NCBI GenBank assembly: GCA_022402525.1
Contig: JAKRSB010000101.1
Coordinates: forward strand, 1-64,000
Length of the DNA stretch: 64,000 nucleotides
From: Thermosynechococcaceae cyanobacterium MS004
Lineage (GTDB): Bacteria > Cyanobacteriota > Cyanobacteriia > Thermosynechococcales > Thermosynechococcaceae
Direction: 5' to 3'
Shown here: positions 33,497-42,413 of the stretch, in pieces
Position numbering within the stretch: position 1 is the first letter of the stretch
Layout of the letters: every line of letters starts with the position of its first letter
Position numbers and translations under genes: made by a program
Notes under the pieces: model-generated
Told to the model about the DNA's origin: nothing
Databases searched by the model: none
Seen by the model: only the letters and a program-made list of their open reading frames with translations

Positions 33497-35473
33497 ATGC
33501 GATCGCCTTTGCCAGCCGGGACGATATTACAGGGTCGCTATCGATTGCTGGAGCTGATGGCGGAGGGTGGTTTTGCGCGCACTTATCTGGCGCAAGATCA
33601 GGGGCGATTTAATGAGCGCTGTGTGGTCAAGGAGTTTTGCCCCAGCTCTGGAGATGTGACCGTCTTTAAAAAAGCCAAAGAGCTGTTTCAGCGCGAAGCG
33701 GAGACGCTTTACGCCATTGAGCACGAACAGGTTCCAAAGTTCCGCGCCTTATTTACAACGGAGGCAGAGCAGGATTTACGCCTATTTTTGGTGCAGGATT
33801 TTGTGGCGGGTCAAACCTATCGCGCTGTCCTGCAAAATCGCCTTCAGCAGAATCAGCCCTTTTCCGAAGCAGAGGTGCGGCAGATTCTGCTGTCTCTGCT
33901 GCCTGTGCTGTCCCATATCCACGACCAGGGCATTATCCATCGGGATATCTCCCTCGAAAATCTAATGCTGCGATCGCCGGATCAGACACCTGTTCTGATT
34001 GACTTTGGCGTGGTCAAGACCGTTGTCTCCCAACTCCAGCAGTCGCGCATTATGCCCGTGGGTACCGTGGTGGGCAAATTTGGCTATGCCCCCGTTGAGC
34101 AGCTCCAGTCTGGACGCGCTTACCCCAGCAGCGATCTCTATTCCTTGGCGGTTTGCTGTCTAGTCCTGCTGACGGGACTAGAGCCATCCCAGCTTTTTGA
34201 TGATGGAGCGGCCCACTGGAACTGGCGATCGCAGGTGAACGTTAGCGATGGGTTTGCTGCACTCTTGGATCGGATGCTCTCCCATAAGCCTAGCGATCGC
34301 TTTAGTAGCGCAGACGAAATTTTTCAGGCGCTCCAGGCCCTGCCCGACCCATCTCCCTCCGTCTCCTTGGGTTCGCCTTCCAACCCCCTTCCCAACCTCC
34401 ATTCCAATGCTGATCTCAACGCTGCACCCACTGCTTTAAGCACCATTGCGGTGTCGTCACCGGATGCCTTTGCGTCTGGCCGCCGCCCCCAAGGAAAAGA
34501 TCCGGTCATTCCGCCGGTGCGGGGGGTGAAGGCTGCACTGAAAAAGGCAGCCAATCAAGAGGACGGCCGAGCAACGCCAACCCAAAAATCAGGAATTCTC
34601 TGGGGGCTGGGCTTGCTGATGGCAATCGCCTCCTTGGGCCTGGGCTGGTTTGTCATGCAGCTTGCGCTTCAGCGCCCCTGGAGACCCCAGCCTACAACAC
34701 CCACAACAGAAACGCGATCGCCCATTCCAACCCCCAGTCCGCCCAATATTCGCTATAGCGAAGCTCTGGATCTGACAACGGGACGCAGCACGACCGTACA
34801 GTCTAGTCTCAATCCTGGAGAAAGTCAGACCTATCAGTTCTCCGGCACCGCAGAGCAGACCCTTTCTGCCCAGTTGAGCGGGGCTGGCGTAACCTTTAGT
34901 ATTTTGCAGTCCGACCTCACGCCCGTAAGTCCTCAGACCCAGAGCATAACGACCTGGCGCGGAACCCTCCCCACCACTGGGCCATACTACATTCAAGTGA
35001 AAAACGACTCCGCTGAGACCCCTCAGCCGTTTCAGCTCAACCTCACCCTCTTAGAACCGGCCCCAACGCCTACGGCAGAACCGACCCCAGACCCTTCCCC
35101 CACCCCCTCGCCAAGTCCAACTCCCTCCACGCCCCCTCCCGCCAGCGTGACGGAAAGCGATCTGAACCTTGAGCCCCAAGGCGATGGAGACTCTCCCCGT
35201 ACAGAACAAGCGGTAAGCGGAGAACTTGCCCCAAACCAAATCCAGCGCTACGCCTTGCCCGTTGAGGCCGGTCAAACCCTTTCGGTGAGCGTGAGTGGCG
35301 AGTCTCCGGTGACCCTGACGATTCGCAACCCTGCTGGAGAACCCCTGAATGATGCCCAAAAGGTCTTGAGCTGGGAGTCCGTACTCTCTGAACCTGGCGT
35401 TTACCAAATCGATGTCGTGGCAATTGATGCCTCTGTCGCCACCAGCTTTGCGATCGCGGTAGGGCTTCGCTAG
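33497..35473 (+). CDS. Ser/Thr kinase with extracellular PPC domains
   Basis: 658 residues. A Hanks-type kinase domain (about 12-275) has the glycine loop AEGGFARTYLA, K45, H148-R149-D150 with N155, and D169 of DFG. A Pro/Ser-rich linker, one membrane segment (about 368-388) and a further Pro/Thr linker follow. Two beta-rich domains of the pre-peptidase C-terminal (PPC) type come next (about 410-530 and 565-655), each with a LNPGESQTYQFSG- or LAPNQIQRYALPV-like start. Between them is a PTPSPSPTPS spacer. The layout suggests a cytoplasmic kinase with an external carbohydrate- or protein-contacting sensor. It follows ispG after 33 bp on the same strand. Confidence 0.92.
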   Translation: MRSPLPAGTILQGRYRLLELMAEGGFARTYLAQDQGRFNERCVVKEFCPSSGDVTVFKKAKELFQREAETLYAIEHEQVPKFRALFTTEAEQDLRLFLVQDFVAGQTYRAVLQNRLQQNQPFSEAEVRQILLSLLPVLSHIHDQGIIHRDISLENLMLRSPDQTPVLIDFGVVKTVVSQLQQSRIMPVGTVVGKFGYAPVEQLQSGRAYPSSDLYSLAVCCLVLLTGLEPSQLFDDGAAHWNWRSQVNVSDGFAALLDRMLSHKPSDRFSSADEIFQALQALPDPSPSVSLGSPSNPLPNLHSNADLNAAPTALSTIAVSSPDAFASGRRPQGKDPVIPPVRGVKAALKKAANQEDGRATPTQKSGILWGLGLLMAIASLGLGWFVMQLALQRPWRPQPTTPTTETRSPIPTPSPPNIRYSEALDLTTGRSTTVQSSLNPGESQTYQFSGTAEQTLSAQLSGAGVTFSILQSDLTPVSPQTQSITTWRGTLPTTGPYYIQVKNDSAETPQPFQLNLTLLEPAPTPTAEPTPDPSPTPSPSPTPSTPPPASVTESDLNLEPQGDGDSPRTEQAVSGELAPNQIQRYALPVEAGQTLSVSVSGESPVTLTIRNPAGEPLNDAQKVLSWESVLSEPGVYQIDVVAIDASVATSFAIAVGLR

Positions 35474-35516
35474 TCATTCCAGGGCCTAAAATTTAAAATT
35501 GTGGCCATACATCCGA

Positions 35517-35558
35517 AACCCGCCTGCACGGGCGGGTTCAAAGTGGCGGGTTCAAAGT
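35517..35558. terminator. Hairpin between convergent genes, with 14-bp duplication
   Basis: AACCCGCC (35517-35524) pairs with GGCGGGTT (35531-35538) around a 6-nt loop. No long T run follows on either strand, so terminator activity is uncertain. GGCGGGTTCAAAGT is duplicated in tandem (35531-35544 and 35545-35558). It lies between the PPC kinase gene and hupE, which converge. Confidence 0.45.
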
Positions 35559-35671
35559 TCTGTCTTTATCCGGGCAGGTGCGCCTTTCTCCATAAAAGCT
35601 TCATCGGCCAGGCCTCTGAATGTAGCTTACCTGCGAACCTCTGGCGTTTTGAGATCGCTAGGCGGCTCACC

Positions 35672-36373
35672 TTAGCCACCTGGGACAGGAAATATCGTAG
35701 CAATGACTTGAGACGTCAACAACGAAAGACCAACACCGCAAATCACGAAACCTGCGGAACGCAGCTTGGCTGGAATCTGCGGTTGTTCTGCTGCCCGTCT
35801 CCGGAGAACCGCCTTGCCAACCTGTAGCGCAACGAGGGATACAGCCAGCTGAATCGCCGTAAAGCCAATGAGATAGGCCAGCACAGGCGTCATTTCTGCC
35901 CCGAAAATGGCTTCACCATAGGCATACCCATGAAATAAGCCTGCCACTGCCGACAAACCTGAAACGATACCCATGTGAGGGCTATCTTTTATCGCTAGCA
36001 GAATTCCGAAGAGCAAAATTGAAGCAGAGATCAATAGCTCGACGCCTGGAAGACTGATCCCTGCGAGGTGCGCACCGGTGCCGAGCATGGCCGACAACAT
36101 AAACGAAAGGGGAACCAAAAAGCCCTGCTGCTTCGTTGCGGCAAGCAAGCCAACCGCAACCACAAATGCAAAATGATCTGGCCCTAGCAGGGGATGAGCC
36201 ACGCCAGACAGGAAACCCTCAAAAAAGTTGGAGGGCATTTTGCCTCCCATGGGGTGATGAGCAGCAGCAGGCAAGGCGCTTAGCGACAGTGCAGCCATCA
36301 AAGCAGTCAAAATGCCGACCAGCCGAAAACCCTTATGGGGAGAAATCAGCCGAAAGACTCTAAACCTATCCAT
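35672..36373 (-). CDS. hupE: HupE/UreJ-family metal transporter, likely cobalt
   Basis: From the ATG at 36373 (GAGG ribosome site 9 bp upstream) it has 233 residues; a longer frame would start inside the riboswitch. A signal-like first segment ends in PAAAHHPMGG, placing a metal-binding His motif just outside the membrane. About six further segments follow. Family motifs: HPLLGPDHFAF and FHGYAYGEAIFG, with the His/Asp residues that bind the ion. HupE/UreJ proteins carry nickel or cobalt. The cobalamin riboswitch immediately upstream argues for cobalt uptake for vitamin B12 synthesis. No hydrogenase or urease gene is near. Family call firm; metal inferred from the riboswitch. Confidence 0.92.
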   Translation of the reverse strand: MDRFRVFRLISPHKGFRLVGILTALMAALSLSALPAAAHHPMGGKMPSNFFEGFLSGVAHPLLGPDHFAFVVAVGLLAATKQQGFLVPLSFMLSAMLGTGAHLAGISLPGVELLISASILLFGILLAIKDSPHMGIVSGLSAVAGLFHGYAYGEAIFGAEMTPVLAYLIGFTAIQLAVSLVALQVGKAVLRRRAAEQPQIPAKLRSAGFVICGVGLSLLTSQVIATIFPVPGG

Positions 36374-36407
36374 TTTCTGTACCTCGCAGATGAAGAAGTG
36401 GGGCAAA

Positions 36408-36540
36408 CCATCGGCGGGCATCCTGACTTAGAGATTTGCATGATCTCATTCATGATCTCATTACAGTTGCGGGACAGCGTTGGATTTGCACCAAACTTTC
36501 CCCGTTTCCTCTAGCGACTGCTCCTCGCTAGAACCGATGA
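36408..36540 (-). ncRNA. Cobalamin (AdoCbl) riboswitch upstream of hupE
   Basis: On the minus strand the conserved B12 core is unmistakable: GGTGCAAATCC, then GCTGTCCCGCAACTGTAA and, at the 3' end, AAGTCAGGATGCCCGCCGAT. A closing stem P1 is formed by CATCGG (5' side, complement of 36534-36539) and CCGATG (3' side, complement of 36409-36414). The 3' end is about 35 nt before the hupE ATG. With cobalamin bound, expression of the transporter should fall. I see no clear terminator between it and the start, so control of ribosome access is more likely than attenuation (inference). Confidence 0.94.
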
Positions 36541-36564
36541 ATTAACAGCACAATACCACCTTTA

Positions 36565-36622
36565 AGTCCGCAGATTTAAGGCCACAGATTTAAGGCCGCA
36601 GATTTAATTGCGCAGATTTAAG
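36565..36622. repeat. 14-bp tandem repeat (GCAGATTTAAGGCC-like)
   Basis: Four diverging copies of a CAGATTTAAGGCCG-type unit lie between the 3' end of sdhA and the hupE riboswitch. The 36541-36755 stretch holds no gene. Confidence 0.8.
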
Positions 36623-36755
36623 CAGACCGCAACCCAGCTTTCCGCGCCAAGGGATGGCTGTTGGCTTATTTTTCGCATTGGAAAAGTGCCCTGGAGCTAC
36701 TTTGAGCTGACTGTGTTTACTCTGTTTGACTTTGCTTGGGTGTCATGAAGTTCTT

Positions 36756-38483
36756 TTAATACTTACGCTCTTTAGGCTCAAACTGGGTGATTGTTACGGG
36801 CAGATGGTCAAGCTGCACCTGGCCTGCCGTGAAGTAGGCGAGGGTGTGCTGTAAAAAGGCAGCGTCGTCTCGGTCTGGGTAGTCTTCCCGGCAGTGGGCA
36901 CCCCGACTTTCTTTGCGGTTGAGGGCGCTGGTCATGATAATTTCGCCCACAATCATCAGGCTGCGTAGCTCCAGGGCCTCTAAAATTTCGGTGTTCCACT
37001 GGGTTCCTTTGTCGTCAAGCCGGATGGTTTGATAGCGCTCTTTTAGATCCTGGAGCTGGGCCAACCCTTCTAAAATCAGCGCTTCCGATCGGTAAACCCC
37101 GCAATACTGAGTCATACAGTCCTGTACCTGCTGCCGAAGGGCACCGATTCGTAACGTTCCTGGCTGGTCAAGGAGCGTCTGGATATCCTGCTTGGCACTC
37201 TCTAGGTAAAATTTTTCGTTAATCTCTGGTAGCGATCGCCCTGCAACATACTCGGCGATTGCTGCACCCGTCCGGCGACCGTAGACCACGCACTCTAGCA
37301 GGGAATTGCTGCCCAGACGGTTGGCACCATGTACTGAAACACAGGCCGCCTCCCCAGCGGCAAAGAAACTTTCAACCTGTGCTGTGGCGCTGCGCCGCAC
37401 TTGGCCATTGACCGTAACGGGGATGCCGCCCATGGAGTAGTGAATAGTGGGGCGTACCGGAATGGGTTCATAGATTGCGTCTACCCCTGCTAGCCGATGG
37501 GATTCCTCCCAGCAAAAGGGCACCCGACTCATGATTTTCTCGCGGCCCATGTGGCGCAGGTCTAAATGGACAAAAGGGCCCCCCGCACTTCCGTCAAGAT
37601 GCACCCCTCGTCCCTGCCGAATTTCTGTGGTGATGGCCCTTGAAGTAATGTCTCGCGGGGCTAGCTCCATGCGGCTGGGCGCATAGTTTGCCATAAAGCG
37701 ATCGCCCTCTACATTCACCAAGTAGGCACCTTCCCCCCGCACTGCTTCGGAAATCAAGACGCCTGCCGGATACAGTCCCGTGGGGTGAAACTGCACAAAC
37801 TCCATATCTTCTAGGGGCAGTCCCGCCAGAGCCGCCATCGCTAGGCCATCACCCGTCGAGGCAAAGTCATTGGAGGTGGTATTGAAGACCCGTCCATAGC
37901 CGCCAGTGGCAAACATCACCGCCTTGGCGCGGATGACTTCGAGGGTGCCATCTAAAATGTGATACACCACCACACCCTTAGCCTGATTGTCTTCGAGGAT
38001 AAGCCGCAGGACGTACCATTCATCGTAGAGGGTTACGCCGTAGCGTATCAGGTTGCAGTACAGCTCGTGCAGGATTGCGTGGCCGGTCTTGTCAGCAGCG
38101 TAGCAGGTGCGGTTGTGGCTGTGTCCGCCAAAGGCGCGCTGGGCAATGCGTCCGTCGGGAAGACGCGAGAATAAAACGCCCAAATGCTCTAGGTCAATCA
38201 CCACATCAGGCGCTTCCTGGGTCAAGATCGCCACAGCATCTTGGTCGGCCAAGTAGTCCGAGCCTTTTACGGTGTCGAAGGCGTGGGCTTCCCAGCTATC
38301 CTGGTCGTCTACATTTTTGAGGGTGGCTGCAATGCCGCCTTGCGCCGCAACAGAATGGGAGCGGATGGGATGGGTTTTGGCAATCAGAGCAACGTTTGCC
38401 TGAGGCGATCGGCGCGCAATTTCTAGGGCTGCCCGACAGCCAGCCAGACCACCCCCTACAATAACGACATCGTGGTCGAGCAT
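36756..38483 (-). CDS. sdhA: Succinate dehydrogenase/fumarate reductase flavoprotein subunit
   Basis: From the ATG at 38483 (AGGA site upstream) it has 575 residues; an upstream TTG adds six and is unlikely. The FAD dinucleotide fold is DVVIVGGGLAGCRAA. The histidine that binds FAD covalently is H43 in RSHSVAAQGG. The catalytic regions FGGHSHNRTCYAADKTGH, HPTGLYPAG and the capping-domain sequence RDITSRAI are present. It oxidises succinate (or reduces fumarate) and passes electrons to the iron-sulphur subunit SdhB. No sdhB or membrane-anchor gene lies beside it; this dispersal is normal in cyanobacteria. Confidence 0.95.
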   Translation of the reverse strand: MLDHDVVIVGGGLAGCRAALEIARRSPQANVALIAKTHPIRSHSVAAQGGIAATLKNVDDQDSWEAHAFDTVKGSDYLADQDAVAILTQEAPDVVIDLEHLGVLFSRLPDGRIAQRAFGGHSHNRTCYAADKTGHAILHELYCNLIRYGVTLYDEWYVLRLILEDNQAKGVVVYHILDGTLEVIRAKAVMFATGGYGRVFNTTSNDFASTGDGLAMAALAGLPLEDMEFVQFHPTGLYPAGVLISEAVRGEGAYLVNVEGDRFMANYAPSRMELAPRDITSRAITTEIRQGRGVHLDGSAGGPFVHLDLRHMGREKIMSRVPFCWEESHRLAGVDAIYEPIPVRPTIHYSMGGIPVTVNGQVRRSATAQVESFFAAGEAACVSVHGANRLGSNSLLECVVYGRRTGAAIAEYVAGRSLPEINEKFYLESAKQDIQTLLDQPGTLRIGALRQQVQDCMTQYCGVYRSEALILEGLAQLQDLKERYQTIRLDDKGTQWNTEILEALELRSLMIVGEIIMTSALNRKESRGAHCREDYPDRDDAAFLQHTLAYFTAGQVQLDHLPVTITQFEPKERKY

Positions 38484-38602
38484 AGTTTCCGTCCTTTCCA
38501 ACCCGTTAAGCTTGTGTTTTCTGGGTTGCGTTTTCTGAGTTGTGCTTAATTTACCGAACTCAAACGCTTGTCGTACAGCTTTTCAATAAAACAGCACAAG
38601 TC

Positions 38603-38673
38603 TGTCCCAGACCTGGAGAAGGTCTGGGACAGGTCTGGGGCAGGTTTGGGGCAGGTTTGGGGCAGGTTTGGGA
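38603..38673 (-). terminator. 11-bp hairpin plus 11-12-bp tandem repeat
   Basis: TGTCCCAGACC (38603-38613) and GGTCTGGGACA (38621-38631) form a perfect 11-bp stem with a 7-nt loop. The right arm belongs to a tandem array of CAGGTTTGGGG-type units reaching 38673, 5 bp from the stop of the acetyltransferase gene. On the minus strand the next T-rich stretch is about 10 nt away, so termination is plausible but not certain. Confidence 0.55.
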
Positions 38674-38677
38674 AAAG

Positions 38678-39262
38678 CTAGGAGATTGATTCTGAAGCAG
38701 CCTGCTCGCTCGATTCCGTCATGCGGGGCAAAACTGGGCGATCGCTCGGCTGGTAGAGCATCATGGTGGTGCTGGCGTTTTGGGTAAAGCCCATGTGCTC
38801 ATAAAAAGACTGCTGGTGTGTCGTCATTAAATAAACACGCTCCACTTGGTTCATGTGGGGATGGGCGAGCAGTGTTTGGACAAGCTGCCCCCCTAGCCCT
38901 GATCCGCGAAAGTCAGGATGAATCACCACATCCCAAATTGTGGCCCGATAGATCCCGTCAGAGGTGGCGCGGGCGAAGCCAATGAGCTGCTCGATCCCAG
39001 GCTCCATTTCGTTTTTGGAGTCATTTTCGTTTTTGGAGTCATTTGCCCTGATGGTGTTCCAGACGCTAATGACCGGGTGGCTGTGGGCGATCGCAATTTT
39101 CAGGTCTTCTAGAGTGCGATCCTGTGCCCAAAACGCCGCCTTCTGAAACAGGGCCTGAAGCTGAGCCAGATTCTCGGACGTGGTGAGAGCAGGGGGGTTG
39201 GGCGTTAAGCCCTCACAAAATCGAACTTGACGATGATCGCGATTGGATCTGTGGCTAACCAT
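38678..39262 (-). CDS. GNAT acetyltransferase, Ycf52/NSI-like
   Basis: 194 residues. The GNAT core reads IGFARATSDGIYRATIWDVV, then VIHPDFRGSGLGGQLV (acetyl-CoA loop) and QQSFYEHMGF. This closely follows the plastid/cyanobacterial NSI (Ycf52) type acetyltransferase, whose plant members acetylate protein lysines or serotonin. The substrate here is not known. An in-frame duplication (NDSKNENDSKNE, about 74-85) sits in a loop before the core. The N-terminal 25 residues are poorly defined and the start could lie further in. Confidence 0.85.
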   Translation of the reverse strand: MVSHRSNRDHRQVRFCEGLTPNPPALTTSENLAQLQALFQKAAFWAQDRTLEDLKIAIAHSHPVISVWNTIRANDSKNENDSKNEMEPGIEQLIGFARATSDGIYRATIWDVVIHPDFRGSGLGGQLVQTLLAHPHMNQVERVYLMTTHQQSFYEHMGFTQNASTTMMLYQPSDRPVLPRMTESSEQAASESIS

Positions 39263-39397
39263 TCAGTTCAGTACCAGAGTTTAATCACCAGGGCGTGAGC
39301 ACTTTAAGCAAATACGAGAAGGACAGTACCAGCAGGAGAGGATCAAAGAACACTGACCCATGCTAGCAAACGTCTTGAATGGGGCTGTTTGAATGGA

Positions 39398-40291
39398 TTA
39401 GACTGCTTGAGCAATGGAATTTGAAGGGAGGGTGATTTGGAGAATTGAATAGTAGCCTAAAACCTTAAGGCTTTCCGTATTGTCTTCTAGCAAACGTAAG
39501 ACCGGCTCGAAGGGTTTTGTGTCTAAGCCGACTTCAGCATCCACAAAGAAAACGTAGTCTCCTGGCGATCGCTTGGAGGGCCGTGACTCAATGCGGCTCA
39601 GGTTAATGTGGCGCTCTGCAAAGATCTGAAGTGGCTTAACCAAGGCTCCTGGACTGTTTCGAACCAGGCTAAAGGCTAAAGACGTATAGACCGGAAGCTC
39701 GCGCACCGTAGGAATAATCACCGAAGCATCTGGACGACTCACCACCAAAAAGCGAGTGGTATTGTCTGGGTAGTCTTGAATTGACCGAGCCAGAATGGGA
39801 AAGTCATATAGCTGAGCCGCACGCTCAGACGAAATCGCCGCCGCCCTGCCCCCAATGTATTTCAGCGCCTCCGTGGTTGAGTTGGTGGGAATCAGCTCAG
39901 CGTCTGGAAGGTTTTGCTGTAGCCAGCGCTGACATTGACCTAACGCTTGGGGATGGGAGTAAATGTGGGCGATCGCGCTCAGGTCTTCAGACTGCGCCAC
40001 CAACACATGGTCAATGGGCAGTGCGATCGCCTGACGGATTTTGAGATTGTCTACCCGCCAAAGGGTATCTAGGGTCATGGTGACACTCCCCTCAATGGAG
40101 TTTTCCACTGGAGCGATCGCAATATCCACGCGCTCCTCTGCTACCGCATGAAGCGTCTGAGCAATGCTTGAAAACGGGATGAGCTGGGGTGCGGCCTGCA
40201 GCGTTTGGCCAGACCACCACTGGGCGTAGGCTAAAGCCGCCTGCTCTGCGTAGGTGCCAATTGGCCCAAGATGGGCAATGGAAAGGGTCAT
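39398..40291 (-). CDS. pheA: Prephenate dehydratase
   Basis: 297 residues, a monofunctional enzyme converting prephenate to phenylpyruvate for phenylalanine. The catalytic domain (about 1-190) shows LGPIGTYAEQAA, APVENSIEGSV and the substrate-binding TTRFLVV motif. A C-terminal ACT domain (about 205-285) carries GALVKPLQIFAERHINLSRIESRP, with the ESRP word that binds phenylalanine for feedback inhibition. No chorismate mutase domain is fused. It stands alone, with a 16-bp tandem array in its upstream gap. Confidence 0.95.
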   Translation of the reverse strand: MTLSIAHLGPIGTYAEQAALAYAQWWSGQTLQAAPQLIPFSSIAQTLHAVAEERVDIAIAPVENSIEGSVTMTLDTLWRVDNLKIRQAIALPIDHVLVAQSEDLSAIAHIYSHPQALGQCQRWLQQNLPDAELIPTNSTTEALKYIGGRAAAISSERAAQLYDFPILARSIQDYPDNTTRFLVVSRPDASVIIPTVRELPVYTSLAFSLVRNSPGALVKPLQIFAERHINLSRIESRPSKRSPGDYVFFVDAEVGLDTKPFEPVLRLLEDNTESLKVLGYYSILQITLPSNSIAQAV

Positions 40292-40412
40292 AAGGCTTTC
40301 TAGAAAGGTCTGGAAAGGTACTGATGGGTGATGGAATTAACCTACGATCTGCCCCATCCCCTTAATTTAGGTTAAAGCGCGGCTTATTCTGCAAATGCAA
40401 CTGAATCTAGTT

Positions 40413-40476
40413 CGTTAAGCATCTAGCCCGTTAAGTATCTAGCCCGCTAAGCATCTAGCCCGTTAAGCATCTAGCC
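40413..40476. repeat. 16-bp tandem repeat, four units
   Basis: CGTTAAGCATCTAGCC is repeated at 40413, 40429, 40445 and 40461, with single changes in units two and three. It lies in the gap between the divergent pheA and DUF1997 genes, about 57 bp before the latter. Confidence 0.93.
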
Positions 40477-40533
40477 TGTCAAATCGTCAGACAACTGTAG
40501 AATAAAAACACAGCTCATTATTGTGCCCAATTC

Positions 40534-41121
40534 ATGAGAGCAAACTTTACAGGTTCACAATCTGTTTCAATTTTGGTTCCGCAGGCTGCCGTGCCCATTC
40601 AGCACTATTTGCGACAGCCCCATCGTCTGATGTCCGCCCTTGCGGAACAGAACCAGGTTGAGAGTCTGGGTGCTGGAGGCTACCGCCTCAAAATGAAGCC
40701 CCGCCAGTTTTTCATGTTTAGCCTACAGCCCACTGTTGATATACAGGTTCAGGCCAAGGCAGACGGGACAGTCTTGCTGACCTCTCAATCCTGTGAAATC
40801 AGAGGCGTAGACTTTATCAACCATCGATTTCAGCTCAACCTCAAAGGCATTTTGTCTCCTGTGCTCAAGGGAAACCAGACCTACCTAGAAGGTCAAGCAG
40901 ACCTTCAGGTACAGGTTGATTTACCGCCCATGCTCTGGATGACACCCAACGCTATTTTACAAGCCGCTGGAAATGGCCTCATCAAAAGTATCCTGATCAC
41001 GATCAGGCAAAAGCTAGCGCATCAGCTCATTTTGGACTACCAAGCCTGGGCGCAATCGGAAGCGGAGACTGGGCTGACTTCTCCTTCAATCGTCCATTCC
41101 CAGGCACTCCGGAACGCTTAA
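40534..41121 (+). CDS. DUF1997 family protein
   Basis: 195 residues. The sequence has the DUF1997 pattern found in cyanobacteria and plastids: an HYLRQPHRLMSAL start, the YRLKMKPRQFFMFSLQPTVDIQV strand region and a C-terminal helix rich in Leu/Ile (GLIKSILITIRQKLAHQLI). Function is unknown; it may be a lipid- or membrane-associated beta-rich protein, but I see no proof. Its last 36 bp overlap the 3' end of the convergent DUF790 gene. Confidence 0.85.
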   Translation: MRANFTGSQSVSILVPQAAVPIQHYLRQPHRLMSALAEQNQVESLGAGGYRLKMKPRQFFMFSLQPTVDIQVQAKADGTVLLTSQSCEIRGVDFINHRFQLNLKGILSPVLKGNQTYLEGQADLQVQVDLPPMLWMTPNAILQAAGNGLIKSILITIRQKLAHQLILDYQAWAQSEAETGLTSPSIVHSQALRNA

Positions 41122-42336
41122 GGACTCCAGCGCCGTTAGGACAGCCTTGGGCAAGAGTTTGTCTTTGAACCAGACCAGAGGCGCTGGGGTATCTCGGAAG
41201 TCCACGCCAGCCTTTTCGAGATTCAGGCGCTCTGAGATGGCCAGAATTAAGTCGGTGCGTCCAGCCTGACGCACTTGGGAAAACTTCTTTTTCAGGTATT
41301 CGGGTCGCCAATAGCCCACAATTTCTAGCAGTGCAGTGCGGCCATCGGGATGCACGAGTCGAAAATCTGGAATCATGACGCTCCCCGGTATCGGAATCAG
41401 GTCTACCTCTCGCTCCAGCCGCCATTCGGTTTTGGTTTTTTCCCAGCGCTCGGCAAAGCCTGCTTCCAGTAAGCTGTCAAAGGTTTTGCCGGATGGGTAG
41501 TGGCTCACTAGGCCACAGTCTGCATCTAGGCTAAAGCGGCGGGTGGTGAGAGTGGCTGCGTAGGCGTCTTTGATCTGGAGGGTCGCCGTAAGGCTCCATT
41601 TGGTGACGTGAAGCAGAGCAGGCAATAGCTTGGCGAGGGCTAAGCCATAGCGGGTGCTGTTTTGAAACAAGCTGGTAGGCCCATCAATGGTGAGGGTAAA
41701 CCCATGCTCAGCATCGCCTTCAATGTAGGCCATTAGGCTAAAGAGCTTGAGGTAGCGAAACATCAGCTTATATTCGCCCGGATCGTTACGATGGGCGTTG
41801 AGGATAATTTCGCTGGCGCGATAGAAGATGCCCTGCACTTGGGAGAGGTTATATCGATGGAGCAGTGCCTCTGGTGTAGGAGCGTCAAATTCCGTCAGAA
41901 TTTGATGTTCGTTGAGGTCTGCATAGAGTCCCTGCTGAATCTGCTCTGGGAAGACTTCTTGCCCCAGTTCTTGGGTGAGCTGCTGGGCCAGGGTTTTGAG
42001 GGTGAGGGTGGTGGCGGCGGGATGGGGAGCCTGCTGAGCGGCTAAGCTAAAGGCTCGCTGTCGCAGGAGTTGCGGGTCTAGGGGACTGACGGTTTCAAAG
42101 GTGCTGTGGGCCTGGGTGAGCAGATGGGCAAGGCCGCGCTTAAACCGATAGTCGGTGTCTTCGCCTTCTAGTTCTTGAAGCTGCTGGTTGAGTGCGCCCC
42201 GCGAGGTGCCCCGCGCATTCTCAAACAGGGTAATGAGGTCGGTGGCGATCGCCAAGTTGCCCTCATTGAGTGCCAGCCGCTTTGGAATGACGGCCTCCCC
42301 CTGATAGCGATGCATAAGTAGTTCGGTGGGCAGCAT
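41086..42336 (-). CDS. DUF790 (Bax1-like) nuclease family protein
   Basis: 416 residues. The N-terminus MLPTELLMHRYQGEAVIPKRL, the YRFKRGLAHLL segment and the C-terminal region (MIPDFRL, then LLEIVGYWRPEYLKKK) fit the DUF790 family. Its archaeal member Bax1 binds the XPB helicase and cuts DNA in nucleotide-excision repair. The PDF...LEIVGYW arrangement looks like a PD-(D/E)xK-type nuclease core. No XPB-like helicase gene is beside it. Its 3' end overlaps the convergent DUF1997 gene by 36 bp. Family call good; repair role inferred from the archaeal relative. Confidence 0.84.
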   Translation of the reverse strand: MLPTELLMHRYQGEAVIPKRLALNEGNLAIATDLITLFENARGTSRGALNQQLQELEGEDTDYRFKRGLAHLLTQAHSTFETVSPLDPQLLRQRAFSLAAQQAPHPAATTLTLKTLAQQLTQELGQEVFPEQIQQGLYADLNEHQILTEFDAPTPEALLHRYNLSQVQGIFYRASEIILNAHRNDPGEYKLMFRYLKLFSLMAYIEGDAEHGFTLTIDGPTSLFQNSTRYGLALAKLLPALLHVTKWSLTATLQIKDAYAATLTTRRFSLDADCGLVSHYPSGKTFDSLLEAGFAERWEKTKTEWRLEREVDLIPIPGSVMIPDFRLVHPDGRTALLEIVGYWRPEYLKKKFSQVRQAGRTDLILAISERLNLEKAGVDFRDTPAPLVWFKDKLLPKAVLTALESLSVPECLGMDD

Positions 42337-42413
42337 AGCCCTTACTATAAAACCTATAGATGGATACTGAAATGGATACTGAGATCAATACTGAAATAAG
42401 CAAGGCGTAGATC

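Noticed and set aside
35501-35827. 108-codon plus-strand frame after the PPC kinase
   Set aside because: It runs antisense into hupE, whose sense frame has membrane segments and family motifs.
40413-40476. CRISPR array or iteron-type origin
   Set aside because: The units are directly adjacent without spacers, and similar unrelated arrays lie in many gaps.
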